Part shown: positions 1 to 10,118 of the stretch, one piece after another
Layout: the number at the start of each line of letters is the position of its first letter
How positions within the stretch are numbered: the first letter of the stretch is position 1
Assembly (NCBI GenBank): GCA_033105485.1
Contig: CP136956.1
Coordinates: forward strand, 868,001 to 932,000
DNA: 64,000 nt
Direction: 5' to 3'
DNA from: LVI-A0039 sp033105485
Lineage (GTDB): Bacteria; Bacillota_I; Bacilli_A; UBA3375
The notes under the pieces: model-generated
What the model saw: only the letters and a program-made list of their open reading frames with translations
What the model was told of the DNA's origin: nothing
The model's database searches: none
Made by a program: the position numbers and the translations under genes

Positions 1-3000
1 ATACATCATTAGGAATAATTCCAAATGTAACACTATAAGTAATTGTTACTGTAGCACCAGCAGCAATTTCGCTAATTACAAGGTCTTTAGTTGATAAATC
101 TCCCGTAAAGTCAGTATCTAAAGTAAGTTCTGTACCATCAATCACAAGCTTCATATCATCATTATATGTAGCATAAGCTGGTAAGTTCTCTAACATGCTA
201 TCACGTACTGCTACATCATATGCACTATTGCTACCTGGGTTTGTTACATCTATACTATAACTAATTGTTTCGTTGTTTTCAATAATTCCAGTTTCTTCAC
301 CATCTTCACTAGCAATTGTTTTCTTAATTGTTGTCTCGGGTTCAACTGGAATGATCGCAATCCCACAATCTTCTTCATTGATACAAACTTCTGGGTTCTC
401 TGGATCAACTATACTTGGATCAAGAGGATCTACACCATTATCTGTAACAATATTTAAAATTTGATCAATATCATTAGGAATTTCTTCAACGATCACTTTT
501 ACTGTAATTGTTGCACTACTTCCTGCTGGTAATTCATCAATTGTAATTCCAGAATCAGTTAAGCTACCAGTAGTAGTTAGGGTATCTGGAGTTACTTCTT
601 CGCTTACAAATGTAATATATGTTGGTAAGTTTTCTAATAAACTATCGCGAACTACTACATCTTGTGCTGCTACAACCGTATTAGGGTTAGTAACCGTAAT
701 TGTATATGTTAACTCTTCACCAGTTTGAACAATTCCATCATCAGTATCTTCTACTTTTTTCTCAATTGTAGTTTCTGGATCAACTGGCGTTTCTGTACTA
801 TCACAGTTTGTTGTGTCTAACGCACATTCTTCTGGTGTTAAAGTTTCTGGATCTGTACCATTATCTGTTGCAATATTAATAATGCTTGCAACGTCTGTAC
901 CAATTTCATCTACTGTAATTGTATATGTGATTTCAGCATAGTTACCAGCTGGAATACTGTTAATTAAGTAACTTCCGTCTGTTAAACTACCAGTTGCACT
1001 TGCATCATAAGTCACACCAGTAATTTCAGTATCATCATTGAAAGTTAATCCTTCAATAGTACCGTTAGTAATTCCTTGTACTAAACTATCCATTACAGGA
1101 ATACTAGCAGTAGGTAAATCACTATTGTTATATACACGAATAGTGAAAGTTAAATCTTCACCAACTTGTGCATAACCATCACCGTTTCCATCGACAACAG
1201 ATTTTTCAATTGTTGTATCTGGGTTTGTTGGTACTACAACTTCACTACAATCACCTTCATCAGTACACGTTTCTGGATCAGTTGGGTCTCCACCGTTATC
1301 TGTTGCAATATTATCAACTGCAAGTACATCACTTGGAATTGAAAGAACAGTTACTTTATATTCAATTGATACTGTAGTACCTGCTGGGATTTCGTCAATA
1401 ACTAAATCTCCCCCATTTAAAGTTCCACTGTATGTAATTGTGTCTGGTGAGACTGTGAATCCATCAAATGATAAGTAATCGATTGTTCCATTAGCAATTG
1501 CTTCAGCTACACTATCACGAACTTCTACATCTAACGCAGGGTTTTCAGTATCAGTGTTTGTAACGTTTAATGTATATGTTAAAGTTTCTCCAACCTCAGC
1601 AATTGTATTTGTTTCAATACTTTCATCAGTTAATTCTTTTTCAATTGTTGTATCTGGGTTTGTTGGAATAACAACAGCGCCACAATCGTCATTTTCTACT
1701 GTTGAGTTACAAATTTCTGGATCAATTGTATCTGGATCATCACCATTATCAGTTACGACGTTTGGTAATTCAACTTCACCATCTGGAATTTCACCAACAA
1801 GAACTGTATATGTAATTGTAATTTCTGTTTTACCAGGAATTTCGCTAATTACAAAGTCACCAGTTTGTAAATCTCCACTAGTTTCCATAGTATAGTCTGG
1901 AGTTGCTACGATTGTAATATCTCCAACTAATGATAACCAGTCAGTACCTTCAATTTTTTCAAGTAAACTATCTTTAACTTCGACATCTAATGCTAATGCA
2001 TCAGTTGGGTTAGTTATAGTTACTTGGTAAGTTAATTCTTCGCCTTCTTGTGCAATGAAATCTTCATCCATACTTTCAGCGATAATTTCTTTTTCAATTG
2101 TAGTTTCAGGGTCGATAGGAACAATCACTTGTCCACAATCACCATCCACATCACAATTAATTTCTGGCGTGATAATTGACGGGTCGCTACCATCATCTGT
2201 TACAACGTTTCGGATATTAACTACACCGTCTTCAGGAATTTCATCTAGAGTAATACTATAAGAAATAGTAATTGTGTCTCCACCTGCAATTTCGTTAATT
2301 ACAATTCCGTCTGCTGTTGTTAAATCACCTGTGTAATCTGTATCGATTACTAAGTCTTCACCTGCACCGTTTTGGATTGTAATTGTTCCAAGTGTTACAT
2401 ATGTTGGTAAGGCTGATAATAAACTATCGATTACTTGTACGTCGTTTGCTACAACCGAACTTGGGTTGTTAACAGTGATTGTATAATTAATAGTTTCACC
2501 TTCAGTTACGACTAAATCTCCACTATCAGTTACTGCAGTTTTATTAATAATTGTATCCGGGTTAACTGGAACTATAACTGAATCACAATCTTTTGGATTT
2601 TCATCACAAATTAGCTCTGGATCAGTTGGATCTTGCCCATTGTCAGTTGCTATATTTGCAACTTCTGATACATCGCTAGGAATGTCACCTAAAGTGATTG
2701 TATAGAAGATTTTGACATTTGAGTGTGGTAACACTTCATTAATCGTGTATGTTCCGTCTTCTAAACTACCAGTTGTAGCAAGAATTTCTGGATTTGTTGC
2801 AATAATTCCATTATACGTAATCCAGTCAGTTGCGGCTGCAGTTTCAACAAGACTATCTCTAACTAATACTAATTCAGCTGGAGATGCAGTAATATTTGTG
2901 ATGTCAATTTCAAACGTTAAAGTTTCACCACTTTCAGCTAGTCCTTCAAGTTCTCCATCTTCAGATACTAATTTTTTTGTAATTGTTGTTTCTGCATCCA

Positions 3001-6000
3001 TCGGTGTAATTGTTCCACTACAGTCATCTGAAACTTCAGTACATGATTCTGGATCACTACCATCATCTGTTGCAATATTTCTCACCATACCATCACCTGT
3101 AACTGGAACAGACGTCAATGTAAGTCCATAAGTAACTGTAACTGTTTTACCTCCTGGAATTTCATCAATTATTATTCCTTCAGGGTTAATAAGATCACCT
3201 GTTACTCCAACATTTGATAATAAGATATCATCATCAACTGTAAATGGTGTTGAAATTTCTAAATAACTTGGTAAGTTAGAATATAAGTTATCTCTAACAT
3301 TTACATCAGTTGCATCTACAACACTAGGGTTAGTAATTGTAATTGTATAGAATACTTCTTCACCAACGCTAATAAACTCGTCATCACCTGTATCAACAGT
3401 TTTTGAAATTACTGTTTCTGGGTGAATTGGGTTTACAGTGCTTGAACAATCTTCCGCATATTCTCCATCAGCTAAGTCGCTTCCAGGAATACATAATTCT
3501 GGAGAAATTGTATCTGGATCTTGTCCGTTATCTGATACTAAATTGATTACTGATTCTACGTTGTTAGGTACAGTTCCCACACGTAGGTTATAAGTAATTG
3601 TTACTGTTTCCCCTGCACCAATTTCACTAATTGTGATTCCTGTTGCAGTTGATAAGTCACCGCTGTATACAATTGTATCTGGGCTTACTACTACATCACC
3701 TTCAAGCGTTAACCATGCCGGTAATGCCGGTAATAAACTATCGATAACTTGTACATCAATCGCTGATGAACTACCTGAATTGTTAACAGTAATTTGGTAA
3801 GTTAATAATTCGCCATTTTCGATTGAACCATCATCTTCACCACTTTGCATAATTAAGTCTTTTCTAATTACTGTGTCCGTATCAACTGGTAATTCAGTGC
3901 TATCACAATCTTCTTCATTTGTAGTACAAATTTCAGGTGTAATTGTCGTAATGTCACTGTCATCATCAGTCGCTAAGTTGATAAGTGAAACTTCACCATC
4001 ATCTGGGTTTGAAACTAATTTTAAAGTATAATTAATTGTTACAGTTTCACCTGCTGGAATTTCACTAATTGTTAATCCATCAGTTGAAGTTAAGTCTCCA
4101 CTAACAACTGTATCCGTTGGATCAATTGTTACAGTTCCAACTTGCACTAAGTAAGCTGGTAAATCTGATAATAAACTATCTTTTACTACTACATTTAAAG
4201 CTGTTAAGTCACTTGAGTTTGTTACATCAATGCTATAAGTGATTTCTTCACCTACTGATGCATAACCATCTACTACTGATTCAGTTACTGATTTTTCAAT
4301 TTCTGTTTCAGGATTTGTCGGAATAGTTACACTATCACAGTCATCACTTGATAAATCAGTACAAGCTTCAACTTCTTCACCATTGTCAGTAACAACGTTT
4401 GTAATTTCTGTGATTCCATCTAGTGAGTCTACATGTATACTGAATGTAATTACAACCGTATCTCCGGCAGGAATTGCATTAATAACTAAGTCAGCTGAAG
4501 CTAAGTCACCTGTATAGTCATCCGGGTTTACTAAAGGCGTTCCATCTAACATTAATACCATATCATCATTATAAGTAAAGTTAGAATCAGACCCTAAAAT
4601 ACGAGCTACTAAACTTGGTGTAATTTGATCAACTAAAGTATCAATTACATTTACATCAAGAGCTGTATTGCTACCTGGGTTAGTTACACTAATTGTATAA
4701 TAAACATCTTCCCCTTCTTGAACTGGGTTAGTGCTATTAAATTCATTACCTTCGCTATCAACAGCTGACTTTGAAATTAATGTTTCTGGGTCAACTGGTG
4801 TAGTTGTTGTTGCACAGTCTTCACTATCTGTCGTACATAATTCAGGAGTGATTGTGTTTGGATCTGTCCCATCATCTGTTGCAATATTGATGATTGATTC
4901 AACATCTGTTGGAATATCAGTTACTTCTACTACGTATGTTATTGTTACACTTTCCCCAGCACCAATACTTGCAATTGTGATATTACCACTTGATAATAGT
5001 CCACTATATGCTGTATCTGTTGGATCAATTACACCTGATACTAATGTTAAGTAGTCTGGCATATTTTGTACTAAACTATCTTGCACATTAACATTTAATG
5101 CCGGCACTTCTGTGTTCGGGTTTGTTACTGTAATTGAATATTCAATTTGATCACCAATAGCAACTGCTTCTCCATCAGCTTTGTTAGTTGTTTTTTCAAT
5201 TACTGTTTCTGGGTCTACTGGAGTTTCTGTTCCAGCACAATCTAAACTAATTTCTGTACACTCTGTTGGATTCGTTTCATCATCAGTAACGATGTTAATA
5301 ATACTTCCTACATTATCTGGGATTTCATTTACGGTTACAGAATATGTAATGAATACACTTGAGTGACCTGGAATATCAAAGATATCAATACCATTTCCAT
5401 CTGTTAACGTACCACTATAATCACCAGTTAAGTCTCCTGAATCAAGTGTTAACGTATTACCTTCATCATCTTTAACAACGATATCATTGTTGAAAGATAA
5501 ATATGTTGGTAAGTTTTCTAATAAACTATCACGAACAATAGTATTTGGAGCATCTACATTAGTTGGGTTTTGTACTTCAATTGTGAATGTTAAAGTTTCT
5601 CCAACTTGTGCTAATTTATCACCATTTGTATCTTCAACAGATTTTTTAATTAATGTTTCTGGTTCAGTTGGGTTTACAACGATTGCACAGTTATCACTTG
5701 TAGGTAAACAAGGGAAAATTGGGTCACTACCGTTGTCTGTAACGATGTTTGCTACTAATGTAACATCTGCTGGTAAAGTTCCACCGTCAATTGTATATGT
5801 AATTGTTACACTACTGTTTGCAGGAACAGTATCTAATACAAATGTTCCTAAACTTAAATCACCTTCATAACCAATTGTATCAGGATCAACTGTGAAGTTC
5901 CCATCCCACGTAAAGTAATCAGGTAGGTTTTCTAATAAGTTATCTCTAACCGCTACATTAATTGCATCTCGATCTGTCGAGTTCGTAATTGTAATTTGAT

Positions 6001-6379
6001 AGGTTAAGTCTTCTTCGTCTTCAAAAATACCATTTACATCTAAACTTTCATCGATTAATTTCTTATCAATTTCAGTTGGTGCATTAGTGTTGATATTTGC
6101 TTCCGCACAATCTTCACTTTCTTCAGTACATTCTGTTGGATTTTGGTCTGTGTCTGTAGCCCAGTTTTCAACAAATTCAATGTCATTAGGATACTCGCCG
6201 AATACTAATGTATATTCTAAAGTAATACTAGATCCTGCTGGTATAGTTTCGATTACAAAGTTACCATTTGTAATGTCACCACTTGTAACTGTTGTATCTG
6301 GCGTAATTGTAATTGCACCATCTTTTAACGTTAACCACTCAGTTGTATTTACTACTTCTAAAACAGAGTCACGTACTGG
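1..6379 (-). CDS. Giant repeat adhesin, continuation in shifted frame (runs off left edge)
   Basis: From 6379 to base 1 the minus strand is open in one frame with no stop, about 2,126 codons, and has no start of its own. It consists of about 15 further DUF11-like repeats. Each repeat has a VRDSLLENLP-like core, an aliphatic IPAGxxVTITY strand, an ATDNGxDP turn and a linker with two cysteines. The first codons below the frameshift read P-V-R-D-S-V, exactly the residues missing from the upstream frame, so both parts are one gene. Its total length is therefore at least 3,250 codons. A cell-wall sorting signal would be expected beyond the left edge but cannot be seen. Whether the gene is expressed full length depends on the frameshift being real. 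Confidence 0.8.
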
Positions 6380-9300
6380 TGTTGATTGCATCAACACCAG
6401 TTGGGTTTGTAATTGTAATTTTATACGTTACTTCTTCACCTTGTTCAGCAATTCCATCAACTGGTGTATTGCTTTCTGTAGTGATTTCTTTATCAATTAC
6501 AGTCTCTCCCAATAATGGGATTTCGGCTGTAGCACAATCATCATCTGTTTCTGGACATTCCGTTTCTGGATCTGTAATTTCAGAAGGATTTTGTCCATTA
6601 TCAGTTGCAATATTAATTAAAGAAGTAATACCACTATCAGTAGTTGGTGCACTGTCATAACTAACAACGAACGAAATATCTACACTGCTTTCAGCTGGTA
6701 AGTTAGTAATTGTAAATGAACCATCTGCCATATCTCCTGTAAATTCAAGAGCTGGGCTTAATGTTGGACCACTTACGATTGTTACGAAGTCTAAACTTCC
6801 ACTTGAAATAGCTTCATATACACTATCACGTACTACAACGTCAGTTGCATCAGTGTTAGCTGGATTTGTTACTGTAATTGTATAAGTTGCTTGTTCACCA
6901 ATTGATAATTTATCGTCACCATCGCTGTCTTCTACGGCTTTAGTAATAATCGTTTCTGGAGGTAAAGTTGCAATTGCACAATCTTCACTTGGACCATTAG
7001 GTGTACAAGTTTCAGGGTCAACAGTTGTTGGATCTTCTCCGTTATCAGTTGCAATATTTGTTACATCAGTTACATCAGTCGGAATATCTGAAATGTGAAC
7101 TGTATACGTAATTGTAATTGTTTGACCTGCATTAATCGAACTAATAACAAAGTCTTTTGTTTCTAATGAACCACTTGTCCCTGTTCCTACAGGATCAATT
7201 GTTGGTCCATCAATTAGAGTCATCCACGAAGGCATATTCTCTAATAAACTATCGCGTACTTCAACATTATTTGCAGTTGACGACGTTGGGTTTGTTACTT
7301 TAATTTGGTAAGTTATGTCTTCACCATATTCAGCAATTCCATCTTCAGTTCCAGTTTCATTAGTAATTGCCTTTTCAATTGTTGTTGCACCTATAATCGG
7401 AGTTATCGTACTATCACAATCAATATCTCTATCAACTTCATCACATACAAAATCTGGATTTGTTGGATCTTCACCATTATCTGTTACAATATTTTCTATT
7501 TCAGTAATTCCATCAGGTAATGAAACTAATTCAATAGAGAATGTAATAGTAACACTTTCTCCCGCAGGAATTTCATGAATAACAAAATCACCATCAGTTA
7601 AACTTCCATTGTATGGAACATCCGGATTAACTTCTACATCATTATTAAATCTTATCCAGTCAGGTAGATTTTGCAATAGACTATCTTTAACTTCTACATT
7701 AGTTACTGGAATTGAATCACTTGTATTTGTAACTGTAATTGTATATGTTAATGTTTCTCCAAGAGATACACTGTCATCACCATCTTCATCAGTAACTGAT
7801 TTACTAATTAATGAATCACTTTTTAAACGAATTCCATAATCTTCAGTTTCTCCAAGTCCAGGGAATACTGCTGCATTACCTTTACCTGTAATATCTTCAA
7901 GTTCCCCAGTTGGATTACCATCAGAATCTAAAGATTTAGAGTTCATAACAACACGCATATACGTGTCACAGTTTTTCGCATCATCTGGAATGTTAATCGT
8001 TACATTTGCAACACCACTACCAGCGCTGATTGGAACAGCAGTAGCTTCATCTTGATCAAAATTTCCGTTATCATCAAAATCAATCCATACTACGATTTGA
8101 CCATCATATCCAATTTCATTTGTATATGGAATTTCTAAGTCAATTGTTGATCCCTCAGGACGGAAAGTGATAACTTCACTCCCTTCATCCAAATAGGCAT
8201 CTAAAGAAGTTTCATCATCAAAGTTTTCTACATCTGTAGGATTATTGTCATCATTCGTTGCATCGCTATGACCATAGCTATCATTTTGCATATCATTCAA
8301 AGGATTTGAGTCCCCTAAGTAGAATTGGTCATCACGATCTATTGTGATTGTTTCATCTCCATAACCATCATTAACAATTGATACTTCACCATCTAATTGA
8401 ATCTCACCATTTCCATAACTTGCTGGGGCATCACCAGCATCAGTGTAGTTTGTTGGTAACTGAGTTGCCCAAAATATTGGAACAAACCATGCAATTTCCC
8501 AGTACTTATTACCCCAACTATCCGCTTGACTTGGGTTTTTTGCAACACGGAATTCAATCGTATCTGTGTTCGTCGTATTAAATGATACCCCATTACATTC
8601 AGCAGCAGATGTACCTTCCCACGCTACCGCATCTAACGTGTAATTGTACTTATTTTCAATATCACACGTTGGAACAGCAGTAGTTTCATCAATACCAAAA
8701 TATGGTTGAAGTGCCTCTGCAGTGTATTCACCTGTAACATCACTGCCCGACGCATTTAATGATTGCATACCAAAACGGAAATCATAAACTTTCATTTCCG
8801 ATAAATTTAGTGGTTCACCTGTTTCTGAGTCAGTTATTTGCAGTTCTTGCTGAACACTTTGGAAATCGACTAACCAATATCCATCATAGAAGTAATGTGA
8901 TACAGCAAATGTTGTATACCATCCACCTTGATCTCCACCTTGGCTATCAGATGTCTTTACGAAATTTGAAAATGTTGATTTAACATCAAATAATCGACCA
9001 TTGATATCAAGTGCTTGTGGATAATAAATAACAATTTCATCACTACTATGAATTCCACTTTCGTTTCCAAGGTAATTAGAACCTTGTCCACCACCTAAGT
9101 TCGTATCAACTGGGAATAGAATACTCTCACATTCAAAGCGTCCTAAGTCATCTCCGACTCCACATGTGTTACGAGATATTGTTCCATCTGGTTGCAAAGT
9201 TCCTGGATCATTACTGAAACTCTCTACATACCCTGAACTGGGAACATTTTTTGTTTTACCATTAGGTGCACTAACTTTGTTATGCCCATTAGAATAACCG

Positions 9301-9752
9301 TTGATAGTTGATTCTTCCGGAACAAAATAACCTGCTGGTGCATCCATGTTTAATACATTATATTCAACATTTGGCAAAACAGTTTCACGCACTTCCGGCT
9401 TTAAACTCTTTGCTATTTCCGCTACTTGTTCAGCAGACAAAGTTTCTTCATTTGAGACTTCAGAATCTCTAGTTTCTTCACTCGAATCTCCTGAGCTAAC
9501 TGCTTCCTCACTAGACTCTTCTGATTCTACAACTTCAGATTCCTCTCGCGTAGTATCAGAAACATCACTAGTTTCCTCACTAGTGCTTTCGCTTAATGTA
9601 CTTTCGCTTGTATTATCACTTTGCGTTTCACTCGAAACATCACTTTGTGATTCAACTAAATAACTTGAAATCTCGCTAGCTGCATAGCTAGTAGGTACAA
9701 GATATTGAGCCATAATTACAACAAGCATAATTAGATTTAATCTTTTGTTCAT
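6369..9752 (-). CDS. Giant secreted repeat adhesin, N-terminal part (frame ends at a frameshift)
   Basis: This is the amino-terminal 1,127 codons of a very large surface protein. Residues 1-24 form a signal peptide, followed by a Ser/Glu/Thr-rich low-complexity stretch to about residue 110. An aromatic, Asn-rich ligand-type region of about 380 residues follows, then a GEVED-like domain (IDFDDNGNFDQDE, later GETEDYG). DUF11-like repeats start near residue 640. The reading frame stops at 6369 inside the fourth repeat, but the same repeat continues without interruption in the neighbouring frame, so the stop is caused by a frameshift near 6380. The start ATG follows an AGGGAA ribosome site. Cell-surface location and adhesin or stalk role are inferred from architecture; the ligand is unknown and no anchor is visible because the C terminus lies outside the window. 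Confidence 0.85.
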   Translation of the reverse strand: MNKRLNLIMLVVIMAQYLVPTSYAASEISSYLVESQSDVSSETQSDNTSESTLSESTSEETSDVSDTTREESEVVESEESSEEAVSSGDSSEETRDSEVSNEETLSAEQVAEIAKSLKPEVRETVLPNVEYNVLNMDAPAGYFVPEESTINGYSNGHNKVSAPNGKTKNVPSSGYVESFSNDPGTLQPDGTISRNTCGVGDDLGRFECESILFPVDTNLGGGQGSNYLGNESGIHSSDEIVIYYPQALDINGRLFDVKSTFSNFVKTSDSQGGDQGGWYTTFAVSHYFYDGYWLVDFQSVQQELQITDSETGEPLNLSEMKVYDFRFGMQSLNASGSDVTGEYTAEALQPYFGIDETTAVPTCDIENKYNYTLDAVAWEGTSAAECNGVSFNTTNTDTIEFRVAKNPSQADSWGNKYWEIAWFVPIFWATQLPTNYTDAGDAPASYGNGEIQLDGEVSIVNDGYGDETITIDRDDQFYLGDSNPLNDMQNDSYGHSDATNDDNNPTDVENFDDETSLDAYLDEGSEVITFRPEGSTIDLEIPYTNEIGYDGQIVVWIDFDDNGNFDQDEATAVPISAGSGVANVTINIPDDAKNCDTYMRVVMNSKSLDSDGNPTGELEDITGKGNAAVFPGLGETEDYGIRLKSDSLISKSVTDEDGDDSVSLGETLTYTITVTNTSDSIPVTNVEVKDSLLQNLPDWIRFNNDVEVNPDVPYNGSLTDGDFVIHEIPAGESVTITFSIELVSLPDGITEIENIVTDNGEDPTNPDFVCDEVDRDIDCDSTITPIIGATTIEKAITNETGTEDGIAEYGEDITYQIKVTNPTSSTANNVEVRDSLLENMPSWMTLIDGPTIDPVGTGTSGSLETKDFVISSINAGQTITITYTVHISDIPTDVTDVTNIATDNGEDPTTVDPETCTPNGPSEDCAIATLPPETIITKAVEDSDGDDKLSIGEQATYTITVTNPANTDATDVVVRDSVYEAISSGSLDFVTIVSGPTLSPALEFTGDMADGSFTITNLPAESSVDISFVVSYDSAPTTDSGITSLINIATDNGQNPSEITDPETECPETDDDCATAEIPLLGETVIDKEITTESNTPVDGIAEQGEEVTYKITITNPTGVDAINTST
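6375..6401. repeat. Perfect palindrome (12-bp arms, 3-bp loop) at the adhesin frameshift
   Basis: ACTGGTGTTGAT (6375-6386) and ATCAACACCAGT (6390-6401) are exact reverse complements around TGC. The arms encode part of the repeat (T-G-V-D and the following residues) and contain the point where the frame is lost. Restoring one AC dinucleotide in the second arm would give I-N-T-P-V-R-D-S, which fits the repeat consensus but would break the perfect palindrome. Confidence 0.9.
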
Positions 9753-10083
9753 GTATTCCCTTTTTTTTTCTTAACTTTTAATAATGACATGTATATTTTA
9801 CCATATTTGACTCCATTTTTACCTATGATATGCCTTGTTTATGATGTTTTTTTCATTTTTCTTGACACGATTTCTCTGCAAACAACGCGGATGCCACACG
9901 TATCCCAATTCGCGCCTGATATACCCAATTTATTGTGAATCCACATACTTTGGTATGTAATTTTTTACTAGAAAAGATTGATTTTTGGACATTATTTTCC
10001 TGTAAATGTGCCACTTTATTGACCAAATATCTCTTTTCTACCACATTAATTCGGCCACTTCAATATCAATGTGCTTTTCGACA
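9753..10083. other. Gene-free spacer with a possible IS21-type end remnant
   Basis: No convincing gene lies here. The stretch at about 9860-10070 is more GC-rich than its flanks. On the minus strand it carries spaced AAGTGGCC and AAAGTGGCAC motifs separated by A/T-rich segments (about 10005-10060), resembling the repeated short motifs at the ends of IS21-family elements. A 63-codon frame at 9853-10044 (minus) has no ribosome site and no recognisable product. I saw no clear promoter for the giant gene. Confidence 0.3.
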
Positions 10084-10113
10084 TAAAAAAAACCACATGG
10101 ATTTCATGTGGTT
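10084..10113 (-). terminator. Intrinsic terminator of rnjA
   Basis: Eight-base arms ACCACATG (10092-10099) and CATGTGGT (10105-10112) are followed on the minus strand by a run of T (10085-10091), directly after the rnjA stop. Confidence 0.9.
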
Positions 10114-10118
10114 ACTCA

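Larger units (their letters stand above)
1..7830 (-). repeat. Tandem array of about 18 DUF11-like repeats (period about 435 bp)
   Basis: The conserved DSLL core recurs on the minus strand near positions 7675, 7245, 6825, 6360, 5935, 5515, 5070, 4630, 4175, 3735, 3280, 2850, 2420, 1965, 1510, 1085, 640 and 205. The spacing is about 420-455 bp, or about 145 residues. Copies are diverged at both DNA and protein level, so this is an old array and not a recent expansion. Most units begin with an Asp/Gly-rich loop such as DSDGDDKLSIGE and end with two cysteines separated by about 4-10 residues. Confidence 0.9.

Noticed and set aside
6375..6401. The adhesin palindrome as a transcription terminator
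   Set aside because: No T run follows on either strand and both arms encode conserved repeat residues.
1..7830. CRISPR array suspected from regular spacing
   Set aside because: The ~435-bp period is a diverged protein repeat with an open frame, not short identical repeats with unique spacers.
273..9663. Many plus-strand open frames of 60-140 codons across the adhesin gene
   Set aside because: They are antisense shadows of the repeat array: they recur at the repeat period, have Ser/Val/Ile-biased composition and lack ribosome sites.
9862..9867. TTGACA as a plus-strand promoter -35 box
   Set aside because: No -10 box at a suitable distance and no plus-strand gene follows.
9853..10044. 63-codon minus-strand frame in the spacer before the adhesin
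   Set aside because: No ribosome site, no recognisable motif, and overlapped by repeated IS-end-like motifs.
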